DNA from: Atriophallophorus winterbourni
Taxonomy: Eukaryota > Platyhelminthes > Trematoda > Plagiorchiida > Microphallidae
NCBI GenBank assembly: GCA_013407085.1
Contig: JACCGJ010002714.1
Location: forward strand, 80,420-144,419
Length of the DNA stretch: 64,000 nt
Direction: 5' to 3'
In this document: piece after piece, positions 29,886 to 41,090 of the stretch
How positions within the stretch are numbered: position 1 is the first letter of the stretch
How the letters are laid out: each line of letters starts with the position of its first letter
Program-made: the position numbers and the translations under genes
The notes under the pieces: generated by a model
Told to the model about the DNA's origin: nothing
The model's input: only the letters and a program-made list of their open reading frames with translations
Database searches by the model: none

Positions 29886-31345
29886 GGAACCAGTGGCGAT
29901 AATGTAAAACCTTGTCAATCATTTATTCTCTGATTTAAGGCTCACAAAAACTAATCTTACTGTATTTTCGTGATGAAAGCTAACAGCCAATAACCGGTAG
30001 TTATGTGCAAGTGCAGGGGATGTGAGCAACACACATTACGTTCTTCACACATATAGGCCCTCGAGTGCTTGACCAGGAACAACTACGTGATTATGTGTTT
30101 CAACATCGTGGTATTTATGTATAATCTTGTTTACCATTTATCCACTGTTTCAAGTCTCACTAAACCTAATGTTACTGTTTCCACCTGATGACATGAAACA
30201 TCCAGAAACCAGTAGTGGTGTGAAGTGCGGCAGTTGGGGGCAACACATTAATTGGTTTTGCATAAGCGCCTCGAGTGGTCGACCACCAATTACTATGTTC
30301 AGTTTGACATCGAAGTCCGTTTTAAAAACCCTATGTAACAGAGTCATTGAAGAATGACCTTGATCAGCGTTTATTCAGACTCTGTCACAAGGCTCACTGA
30401 ACCTAATCTCAATGTGTCTAACTGACTCAAAATGATTCAAAGTTGTAATGGTCGAAAAAGCATTTAGCTTAACAATAACCATAGGATGAAGTTATGAGGT
30501 ATATACAATAAAAAAGAAGAACAGGGAAACTCATGTAGTGTAAATCGTATCAATCCAAACAGCCGGAAAACGGTAGTGGTAAGTGCGGGGCGTGTGAGAA
30601 ATAAATTACTTTGGTCATCCATAAGCGCCTAGAGTGCTTGACCACCACGAATCACTACGTGATTCTGTGTTTGAACAGCCCGCTCCGTTGAGCGAAACGT
30701 ATGTAACAGTGGCATTCAAGTACAACCTTGTTTAAAAATTAAAAACTGTTTCAAGTCTTCTTGAAACTAATCTCAATGTCTCCACCGGATAACAGCAATT
30801 AGCCAGAAATCGGTGGTGGGGTGCATGTGCGGAACGTGTGAGCAACACATTACTTTGGTCATCCATAAGCGCCTTGATTGCTCGACCACAATTCACTATG
30901 TGATTCCGTGTTTGAACATCGTGGTTCATAGTACGATCCCTGTTTAATACTGGCATTTAAATATAACCTGATTTATAATTCATTCTCTGTTTCAAGGCTC
31001 ACTAAAACTAATCTTACTGTTTCCAGCGAATGACAGCAAAAACCCAGAAACCAGTAGTGGTGTGTAAGTGCGGGTGATGTGAGCAACACAGTACTTTGTT
31101 TATTCATGAGCGCCTCGAGTGATGGACCAGAAATCACTATGTGATTTTGTATTGGAACATCCTGGTTCGTTGTAACAGTGACATTCAAGTATAACCTTGT
31201 TTAGCATTTAAACACTGTTTCAAGTCTCACTGAAACTAATCTTACTGTATCCACCTAATGCCGCCAATCAGTTAGAAAATGGTAGTGGTGTGTATTTGCA
31301 CAAGATGTGAGCAACACATTACTTTGGTTATCCATAAGCTTCTTG
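29886..31345 (+). repeat. hh240 tandem cluster, about six units
   Basis: Hammerhead-like segments lie at about 29970, 30188, 30565, 30790, 31030 and 31260, all with one or more core changes (for example CGAAUGA at about 31027, CUAAUGC at about 31254). Hairpins such as GAATCACTACGTGATTC are conserved. A 125-bp LINE end is inserted at 30428-30552. Confidence 0.8.
30428..30552 (-). mobile_element. Very short 5'-truncated CR1 insertion
   Basis: About 125 bp nearly identical to 41105-41229, the 3' end of the nested LINE, in the same orientation, including the ATTCAAAG tail. It lies in the middle of an hh240 hammerhead block. It is a dead-on-arrival LINE copy. Confidence 0.85.
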
Positions 31346-31559
31346 AGTGAATGTAGTGCCCAAGAAAATTAAACTGTCATGCTCTGAGAGTCAAGTTAAA
31401 AAGCGCTAGTTTCGCACAAATGGTTTACTCTGTAGGCGCTCTATCTTACAAAACCTGGAATTATTATGAGAGAAATATTCAATGTTTGGTTTGAAGGAAT
31501 CTGTTTAACTGAGTTGTTTTTTGCAGCGAAGCAAAAATAATCATTAGATGAAACAAAAT
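31346..31559. other. Unassigned
   Basis: AT-rich sequence between the hh240 cluster and the LINE remnant; nothing recognisable. Confidence 0.4.
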
Positions 31560-33316
31560 TCAATTAAATGAGATTTTCACAAAGCTACCAACACAAGTGA
31601 TACTCGGTGAAATTCACATGCCTCCGGAACAAATTTATCAGCTTTATTCGAGTTGATAAACGAGCTTCCAAATAACAATCGGTTTCTCAGATGCGAATCA
31701 GTTATGTAGTGTGGTAAAAGATAAAACTAATATTAAACAAGGAGTCTCTGCCCAAAGTCTTCGCCAGGCTTCACAGAGTCCAAAGCTGTTCAAAAACTGT
31801 CATGCGCCGCTATCTGAACCTATATCTTACATGTTTATTAATTTGCTCGAAGCTGTTGTGGTAGCAAAATACCGGAAACTGGGAAAAATAATACCCATTT
31901 GCAAAGGTGGTTGCCGTTTTGAAGGTAAAACTTGCAGGCCGGCGACATTGTTGTCTTCGGTATCAAATGTTTTTGAGCGGATAATAACCACATAAATCTT
32001 ACGGAATCTGGAAACGAACCACCTTTTGGCAGTTTTCCAAAACATTTGCCGACAATCATACACGATTGAACGAGGATTGTAGATGCGGGATGCTGTATTC
32101 ATGCATGCTACCTGGACATTTCTTAATCTTTCGACAGAGTTTATCATAAGTGACTCTTGAACAATCGAAAAAAGCACAATATTGTGTTGAGACTATATGA
32201 ATTTATATATGATTACATCAGCAACAGACACATCAGAGTCCATGTCGACGGTCTATTATCGAAAAACACGATATCACTAGCGTTGTTACACAAGGCTCAG
32301 TGCTTGTATCAATGCTGTTCCAAGTTTATATGAACGATATACCAATGCCAAATAAGAGTAAGATAGTATTTTGCTGAAGATATAAAACTATGGAGGCAAA
32401 TCAGCAATGCTGCTAGTTTCAATTTGTTGTAAAACTAATTGAGTGCTCTGCACAACTGGTCCTCAGAAAATAAACTGCCGTCGAATATGCAAATGTCCTA
32501 GATAAATTACTTCGGTCCTTACCTTCGCTTTTCTTATCAATACTCGTTCGGCGACAAAAACCTGTATTATAACGAAGAAGAAAAGGGCATGCGTGTTTTG
32601 ATTTTCGGAAAGTTGAAAAATGGTCTAAATTAAAATGCCGCGTACAAATGCGCGATTCATCTGCTCGGCATTTTCCTCCGATATTCCGACGTTTTCCCCC
32701 GAGGAGTTTTCGTTTCATGATGAACACATATATACACTAGGTTCTAAACTATGCGACGCTCACCTGGACATTTTGGCTTCAAAATGTGATCCCTTTTCTG
32801 GATTGCATATATCAGAGAGCTTCTAAGCTTGTGATTGGACTGGAAAATATGCCATCCGCCGGGCGACTCAGACGACTGGAACTAAGGACCTTAAAACAAA
32901 GGCGAATGCGAGGTGATCTCGTTCTCTCATACGAAATACTGTTAACTGGTTCCCACCCACTGGACATATTATTACACCACCGAACTTCCAGCAACAACCG
33001 TGCCCATGGTTGTAATTTGGAGATACCACATTCTGAACGGAACTGCCTCAGAAATTTTGATACAGTGCGGGTGTGCTTTTTTGGAATTCCCTGTCTGCCA
33101 CTTTGATAAGCTCAACCAGTTTACCTATATTCAAATCGATACTTCACGATTACATGAAAGCTAATTCCGATTTTGCCCTCAATTATCAACGAAATATCAT
33201 CGTCCCTTTGATTTTGATTTTATTTTAACGGATAATTACATTTATACCTATAGTTCGACCTAATAGTTGTTGTAAAGTTAATTGTATTTTCAACCACAAA
33301 TATTGAATATTGAACT
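31560..33316 (+). pseudogene. Decayed LINE ORF2 with tail, group of 38245-39814
   Basis: Recognisable pieces in shifting frames are KIIPICKGGCRF and TCRPATLLSSVSNVFERI at 31880-31985, a GVTQGSVLVS-like site near 32290, and YQRASKLVIGLENMPSAGR from 32810. The tail is ATTGAATATTGAAC near 33300-33315. Many stops are present. Confidence 0.75.
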
Positions 33317-34200
33317 TCGGTTAATCCGCCTGTTTTCGAAAGTGATCATTTGCATTAATTTTAAAGGTTGACTTGGCCACTGTGATAACCGATTTGGCCT
33401 ATTTATCTTTTCTATACGCTCACATGTTGTAAAACAATGTCGTCCATGTGTACCTTGGTTAAACATTTTGAAATTTCCAACTTATCACAGAAACCATATT
33501 ACCTTCTTCACAAAATTATGATAAGCACGCAAAAACCGTTTGGGTTGGATTTTGACAATGGAGATGATCACTTGTAAACGTGTCTAGTTATATATTATTA
33601 CAAAGCTCACTGCTACCACGTATTTTGATATAGTTCAAATCTTGACTGAACATTTAATGCAATTTGTTGCATTTTGTAATATATTTTATTACTTTTCTAG
33701 TTACAAGTTCTATCCCAGTTCTGGAAGATCACACCACAGCATGAAATAATCATAAACATAAATTTGAGAAGTATATGCTTGTTTTGAAATTAAGCATCAT
33801 TTTGAAAATTTGGCTAATATTTTTAATGTCTGGATAGCTGACCTTATATTACATAACTATGAGACCACCCCGTTAGACAAGACAAAGTTGTTCAAATCAT
33901 TAGATCCGTGCAAATCAGCAATCGGATCAAAATTATTAAAATTAGTTTCAATAAATTCATTCGAGTACGAGTGTTGATGGTTTATCTGAATGATACTTTT
34001 AGTTACAATATTCATTGTTTCCCAACTTCCTATTAGTAATATCGACTAGTTAATTTTATAAAACGGCAACCAATGCGGGATGATAACGCACAAGTTCTCT
34101 TAATTCTAATGATGTATGTGACAAAGGCCTGCGTGAGAGATGTTTTATATGTTTCTGCACACCCACACTTGCATTTGCTTCACATTCGCAAAAAGAAACT
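33317..34200. other. Unassigned, one dispersed fragment
   Basis: 33790-33960 is an inverted relative of 13010-13190. Nothing else is recognised. Confidence 0.4.
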
Positions 34201-34234
34201 GCTTCTCGTATTTGTTCACGATTCTCTATAAGAA

Positions 34235-34444
34235 ATGATGCCCATCAACCTCAGCCTCTTACTTTTAGTTGTGTATATTCTGTCAATCCCAGCATGGCCA
34301 TTCGCTGTTTGTGAGTCATGTGCTGCATCACTTCAACTAGCTTCGTCGCTCGGTGGTACACTTTACACAGCAATTTAATATCTTTTCGCAGCCACGGATC
34401 CAAAAAGGAACCATGTTCTCATTCGTTGGATTGATAATGATTAA
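34235..34444 (+). CDS. Candidate small secreted protein, two exons
   Basis: From ATG 34235 the reading frame gives a strong signal-peptide core (NLSLLLLVVYILSIPAW). At 34311 the frame meets a good splice donor (GTGAGTC). An acceptor (TTTTCGCAG) at 34391 would join codon T|CC to a 51-nt coding stretch ending TAA at 34442-34444, giving 42 residues. Exon 1 ends in phase 1, as in the gene at 54400. Unspliced, the frame stops at 34376. No clear TATA box or AATAAA signal is seen. It could be chance. Confidence 0.25.
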
Positions 34445-35440
34445 AGTTCGATTTACATATTTGTAATTCATTTATAATTATATAAAACTTATAATTTATT
34501 TTTATTTATAATTCGTGGTAACGTTTTAGGAGAGAACCTCCAAATATTCTTCTCAAAATTCTAAAGATACCACTTGCCATATTGAAGAGTTTCTGGCAAA
34601 GACTATTCGGTTTCAGAAAAAAAGTCGTACCTAGGAATGGCGTGCATAGCGCATTCACGACTGTTTATCGAATTTAGAGACATGATCCAATATTTTCAGG
34701 TTGATTTTAAAACAAATCACCTTATTTAACGAAGCTTTAAATTGTGTTTTAGCTACTTGCCCTGTTCGATGTTTGATGAGAGTTGTCTGTTCAATGGCGA
34801 GTCGAAAAGTGCAGGGATTGCTTTCCGTACTAGAACACTGTCGTTACTGGTACTAAATTAATATACCTAATAATATCTTCTAAAAATAATGAGCAAATTA
34901 ACCAAAGGAGTCGCAAACAGAACTGAACGTAGGGTAACTTCGATTTCGACTGCTAAATTGTAGCTGTTGGGGAGTTGAATGCTGCGATTGAAGTTATTTT
35001 TGACTCTATTTAGTCGATGTCGATCATGAATGCACATCAAAATCACGTGATATGTTATATGTTCCATAGATATTCTAATGACTAACAGGTCGATTTAAGA
35101 GGCATATTCTCTCATCCATCGCCCGCAACGATACTCAGTACACCGTCGAACAACACCCGATGCGATCTACTTTTTGAAGCCAAGGTCTCGATCTTTTCCA
35201 CTCAGCTTGTTATCGACATTTGATATAATGCCTTTATTGCCTGCGTTTAGAAGCATGTATTTTCCAACTTTTCTGGTCAACGCCAAAAGCTTTCATATCT
35301 ATTATCAATTTCTACGTGAGGCAAGGACTGTCTGCCCAATGGTCGACTTCTTGATTTGAACTCCCCTAGAGAATATATTTTGAAAAACGACCATTTTCGT
35401 TAATTTTATAGAAAAAAGATGTGATTCATTTTCTCTTGCT
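34445..35440. other. Unassigned AT-rich sequence
   Basis: Short ORFs occur, but none has recognisable features or homology within the window. Confidence 0.4.
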
Positions 35441-36270
35441 GCGTCGGGGTTTTTCATTGGTTATCATTTGAATTAGGCTATAATGCAATAGGTTACACAA
35501 AATAAATCGTGTATTGTACTGAGAGAATTAAAGTCGATCTAAAAGTCAGAAAGTTCCTAAAACAGTTCGCTTTATACTCATTTTTCCGCGATGATTATTA
35601 CGATGCAATGTATGAAGTTTGACTGCTCGTTCCCTTAGTTATCTGGTTTGTACATGCGATACCATGACAAAATGTAATACCATGTTATCTCTTCGTAAGC
35701 CACAATTCTTTTGAATAAAATTCTCGTCAATTAATTTATCCAAACGTATGATCAGAACCAAAAGTCGCCTAAGTTTTGCTCTTGCAATGCGCACATATTC
35801 ACCAAAAATCGATTTGTACACCACATTGTTTTGCACACCACTGTTTTTGCCAAATTTTGAACCATCCACTATTGACCTGATACACATCATGATGATTGTT
35901 TTGATGTAAATTTCGATGAAAAACGCACAGTTTTTCGTGCGCCGCTTTTTCAGTTCACGCGCTTTCCATAAACTTCGTAAAACATAAACGGAATTGTACT
36001 AATGCTAAGACGAAGCATCAGTGACTTACGGTAGTGTCCTGTTGGAGCATTTCATCGTCAACCTAAATGAGTAATTCCACAGCGAACGTCAATCAACGGT
36101 ATTGGATGGTGAAAACTAAACTAGCTTAACGATTGGTATTGCATTGCTTAGAGACACCACAGAGCTTTGATTGCCTCGGGTTTAGTGAATGAATATTTAT
36201 AGATTGCAAAGTGAAGAAAGCCTTCGCATTCATTTTCAAATTTCACCATGAAAGACATAAAAGTAGCCAG
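35441..36270 (+). pseudogene. Third copy of the BTB-like repeat block
   Basis: Parallel to 15790-16650 at lower identity. It retains YTTL, the DLYTTL context and a second shared frame (EASVTYGSVLLEHFIVNLNE) near 36017-36078. Frameshifts and stops are present. Confidence 0.45.
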
Positions 36271-36909
36271 GTCACTGTATTGGTTTTTTGCCGGTGTGCT
36301 TCGTGAGCTCTTCAAACTTTATAACTGGGCATAATTTGTTCAGTTCCATACACTTGACCCAAACCTCTCGTGCCTAATTGCCGACATTGTAAGGTTTAGA
36401 GAATATCTGTTCTGTTGCCGTTCTAAATAATCGAGCATTTAAGCTCGTCGACAGATTTTAATACCGGATACACGGTCAGAGATTCAGATTTTTAGAAATT
36501 ACCGGAACTCATACAGGATATTATTTGAGAAAACTAGTATTTAAATTTATAATTTTCAGTAATATCCCATAATCCTGGAAATCTTTTTGAGCTCCCTCAA
36601 ATATGATCATATCCGATATTCCCGTCAGAGCGGTCGCGTGCGTTTTCCTACTAACAGTGTCTCTTCTCAGCTAAATTCCATCCGATATGATGTTCAAAAT
36701 CAATTAATTACGAAAATATATTTCTGTGCATTTCTGTGCTTTTCAAGAAAACACTTTTAATAATTTTACTAGCGTATCTTCATTGGTCGCATCGTTTTTT
36801 TCGAGAATTTGCTCGAATTTACTTGCAAAAGTGTTTTCCTTTCAGAGAGTTAGCGTTTTGGCCATACAAGGAGGTGTTAATTGGTAACCGTTTGTTTCAG
36901 TTATTGTAG
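36271..36909. other. Unassigned
   Basis: 36480-36555 resembles 13190-13270. Otherwise nothing is recognised. Confidence 0.35.
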
Positions 36910-38060
36910 CCGTCAAAACTGATCACATTATTGCTAAACTAAACCAGCATTGTACGCTTCGTCTTCTGACGGTGGTCGGTAAATCACAACATGTTCACAG
37001 TTGGCAGCTGTTGCAAATTCAAGTGAACACCACAATGTGCGTTCCAGTATCAAATGGTATTCCGTGATTTCATTGAACATGAAGTGTTCATCAAAGTGAG
37101 TAGTAACACCTCAACATCTACGGTCCATACGATCACGGTGCAAAAGATAAGTTGACAACGTGTCAAAGGTGGTTGCCTTCGTGTTGGTGGGTACATTACA
37201 TCAGCGACCTTCACAGAGTCGGTCAACATCCGTTTTTGGATCGAGGTATTCCGTGTTGCTGTGCTCGGCAACGTCTACGATGGCGTCGGTTATTATTTGC
37301 TTACCGATAATTTTGATCACTCATGGATCTTTTTGTCGATACTGTTTTCAATTGTTAATCACGGTGTCTACCATAGTGGAGGTCCAGATTGTCCGTCTAA
37401 GTGGTTATGGACCAATACCTTCGTAATTCGGTGACTTCAGGATTTCGAAATTATCGATTACAGTTTCATCGCGGGTTTGGATAGCATTACCATTGTTTGA
37501 TTTCCTGGTTGTATTTAAAGTTTGTATCAGAACCAATGTCATCTTCTGCGACATTGAAGGAAAAAGTTTGCGCTTATTACGACCTTTTTTTTTGTTTTGC
37601 TTGCATTCCGGTGGCGATTTGGACTGTTCTGAACAGAGCACATCAACAAATACACAGGATTGATTTTCCATGTCGCTCCTTAGCAGTTATGTCGACAAAA
37701 GTAGATCTCCTTAATCCTTCAAATATCGCACTACTATCATGTAAAACAGCGGTTTAACTTTGTTTAACGCTTTGGGAGAAGTACTCAAGCGATTTAACTA
37801 TATCGGGTAAATCACTGTCAGATTCGTCGGATTGACATTTTTAACCATTCAGCTAAGTCATTCTGATGTCTATTCGAGAATAATATATCAGTGGACTCTA
37901 GCACGTGAGCATAGATAATACTAAGCGAAATAACTTCTGAGGCAATTTTGGTTAATAAGACATTCGACGTGAACGACTTTGACTTTAGAACGTTTTTAAC
38001 ACTCTTCTGGGTGTCGTCCTAGAACAAGTTCACCTTTTTAGGAGCATGGTATGTTGGTGG
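36910..38060 (-). pseudogene. LINE 1-group ORF1 and start of ORF2, decayed
   Basis: The minus-strand frame 37405-37671 (SCVFVDVLCSEQSKSPPE, then SPNYEGIGP) matches ORF1 of LINE 1. 36920-37150 matches the ORF2 endonuclease region, and 37920-38050 matches the linker after the ORF1 finger. Frameshifts are many. Confidence 0.7.
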
Positions 38061-38244
38061 TAAAGTTTAGCATATTCGTTTTATTAGTTCAAATATTTAG
38101 GCTTGAATAATGGCTCTACAATATTCTTCACTTGTTCAGCCTTTTCCCAGTTGCGACCAACTGTTCCATATTATAATAAGGACATTTCCAACAGATGAAT
38201 CTATACTCTTGCCATTTATATTTGAATTTCGACAGGCATTGCGT
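38061..38244. other. Unassigned boundary
   Basis: A short stretch between two LINE fragments of opposite orientation; no feature seen. Confidence 0.3.
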
Positions 38245-39814
38245 AGATAGCAAACTGTCAGAAGCTGTCATGCGCAGCTCTCGGAACCTTTATCTCGTCT
38301 GTTTAACGAATTGCTTCAAGTTGGAATGGTACCAATCGATTGGAAGCTGGGACTAATTACACCAATTTACTAAAGTGGATGCCGTTCTGAAGTGAAAAAT
38401 TACAGGCCTGTGACATTTCTGTCTTTGGTTTCAAAGGTTTTTGAGCGCATAATCACTGCAGAAGTAGTGCGCTACCATGGAATCATACGGACTCTTGACA
38501 ATTACCCAACATGGATTTCACAGAAACCGCTCTTGTCTGACTAATTTGGTGACATGTTCGGACTACTGGGCTTGTGTAATGGACGCTGGAGGCAGTATTC
38601 ATGCATGCTACCTTGACATTTCTAAAGCTTTTGACAGAGTTGATCACAACTTACTGCTGAACAAGCTAAAGAAACACGGTATTGCTGGAGGACCGTATGA
38701 CTTGTTGCGAGACTATCTCAGCAAAAGACACATACGGGTTCGAGTTGACGGTATACAATCGAAGGAAATCGACGTCACTAGCGGTGTTCCACAGGGATCC
38801 GTGCTTGGACCGATACAGTTTCTGATTTATATGAATGACCTGCAAACACCACGCGGCATTAAGATGGTTCTGTTCGCAGGCGACATAAAAATCTGGAAAA
38901 AATCAGCACTGCCGAGGATTGCAGTGTGCTTCAAAGTGACTTGGATGCTGTGCGAACGTGGTTATCTGAAAATAACCTACATGCAGAAGTCTCGAATCAT
39001 GCACATCGGTCGTGTACTTAGCTTTTCTCATTCATGCAAGCTTTGTAACAATATCCTGGAGTACACCAAAGAAGAAAAAGTCCTGGGTGTCTGGATTTGC
39101 GGTAGCCTGAAAAATGGTCTACAATGCGAAGCGGTTTACAAACGCGCGTCTCGGATGCTCGGTGTGTTAAGGCGGATATTCGGACGTTTTTCCCAGAGCT
39201 GTTTTTCTCTGATGATGAACACGTACATACACCCGCTTATTGATTGCGCTTCACAAGCCTGGACCACATGGCTCCTAAAAGACATTTAACTATTGGATCG
39301 CATATATCACAGAGCCTTAAAGTTGGTCATTGGGCTCGAAAACCTACCATTCGCCGACCGACTAAGTAAACAGAAGCTGACGACACTTGCACAAAGGAGA
39401 CTGCGAGCCGACCTCCTCCTCACATTCAAAATCCTTAACAATGTTTCCCACCCTTTGGATATACTATTTCACCGACGAACATCAAGCAACAACCGCGGTC
39501 ACAACTGCGAGTTGGAAATATCCCACTCCAATCAGAACTGCCGCAGGTATTTTTATGCTGTGCGTATTTGTTTCGCTTGGAATTCCCTGCCAGCCAATTT
39601 GGTGAGCTTGAACACTTTTTCTATGTTTAAATTAAAACTGGACGATTTCCTGAGAGCTAATCCAAACTATTTATAATCTATCGTTAACAGAATTATTTTG
39701 ATTTTGAAATTTTTCCACACACATATACACATATACACTTGTACCTATAGTTCAACTGCATGGTTATTATAAAGTAATTGCTTTTTCAACCATAAAATCT
39801 TGAATCTTGAATCT
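38245..39814 (+). mobile_element. 5'-truncated CR1-like element, 3' half of ORF2
   Basis: It starts within the reverse transcriptase, continues to the end of ORF2 and ends in a (TTGAATC) tail at 39795-39814, directly against hh240 sequence. A close inverted relative lies at 62930-64000. Confidence 0.85.
38300..39676 (+). pseudogene. Reverse transcriptase C-terminal half, broken
   Basis: QHGFHRNRSCLTNL, YLDISKAFDRVDH and GVPQGSVLGPIQFL are clear. The catalytic FADD reads FAGD. One A is missing in the run after TGG near 38897, shifting the frame, and an 8-nt deletion near 38978 restores it; an in-frame TAA at 39287-39289 follows. The FAGD change and the 1-nt loss are shared with the copy at 62930-64000. 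Confidence 0.85.
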
Positions 39815-40925
39815 CGAGATTCACATAGTGATTTATTCTCGAGCACTCGAGACGCCTATGGATAACCAAATAATGTGGTGCCAACAAACGCCACACTTAC
39901 ACACCACAACCGGTATCTGGTTGTTTGAGGTTGTTAGGTTGAGACAGCAAGATTAGTTTCAGTGAGACTTGAAACAGTGCATAAATGGTTAACAATGTTA
40001 TACTTAAATACCACTGTTACATAGGGTTCGTATTAAGAACCACGAAGTTGAAATACAGAATCATATGATAAATCGCACTCGAAGAGCTTATGGATTACCA
40101 AATTATTTTGTGGCTCAAATAACCCGCACGTACACACCACTACCGGTTTCTGGCTGTTGGCCGTCATCAGGTGGAGACAGAGTGGCAAGTTTAGGTATGC
40201 ATTGAAACAGTGGATAATGGCTAAGCAAAGTTTTACATAAAAGCCACGGTTACAAAGTATTCGTATATACAACCACGACGTTCGAACACAGAATCACTTT
40301 GTAATTCGTGGTAGAGCACTCGAGACGCTTACATATATAACCAAAGTGATGTGTTGCTCACATATCCCTTACTAAAAACTACTACCGGTGTCCGGCAGTT
40401 CAGCTTCATCAGGTGGAGACAGTAAGATAAGGTACAGTTAGCCATGGAAAAGTGTTTATATTTTAAACAAGGTTAACATTAAAAGCCACTGTTGCATAGG
40501 GTTCGTACACGAACCACGATGTTCAAACACAGAATCGCATAGTGATTCGTGGTCGAGCAGATGAGGCGCTTGAGGATTACCGAAGTAATGTGTTGTTCAC
40601 ATCTCCCGCACTTACTCACCAATTCCTGGTTCTGGCTGTTTGGCGTTCTCAGGTAGAGACAGTAAGAATAGTTACAGTGAGCCATGAAACAGTGAATAAA
40701 TGCTGACAAGGTTATACTTGAATGCCACTGTTACATAGGAGTCGTATAACGAACGTAGATGTTCAAACACAGAATCACATTGTGCAGTGTGGTGTAGCAA
40801 TTGAATCGCTTATAGATCACCATTGAAATGTGTTTTTCACATCCGCCGCGCTTGAACAACAGTGCCAAAAGCTAGCTATTTGCTGTCATCAGGTTGAGAC
40901 AGTAAGATTACGTACAGTGAACCAT
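39815..40925 (-). repeat. hh240 tandem cluster, about five units
   Basis: Hammerhead-like segments on the minus strand lie near 39925, 40150, 40395, 40635 and 40880. The best is at 40137-40174. The block AATGCCACTGTTACATAGG recurs in each unit. Confidence 0.82.
40131..40174 (-). ncRNA. hh240 hammerhead ribozyme with intact core, minus strand
   Basis: CCAC (174-171), CUGAUGA (170-164), stem II of GGC with GCC, GAAA, CCGG, U142, cleavage after A141, GUGG (140-137). Helix III is again ACCGGU. The stem II loop is slightly altered (CAACA). Confidence 0.55.
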
Positions 40926-41090
40926 AAAGAAGAATCAAGAATCAAGAATCAAGAATCAAGATTTATGGTGATAAAAAGCTAATGCTTTACACGTACCATT
41001 GGATGACAACTATTGCGGAAAAAAATTTAATCAAAATCACATTGTTAATGTTTTTTGGGTTCATGTTGCTTCAATACACCGGGCCAAATT

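Noticed and set aside
35174..35359. 61-codon ORF in the AT-rich gap
   Set aside because: No signal, motif, splice context or homolog in the window; the length is expected by chance.
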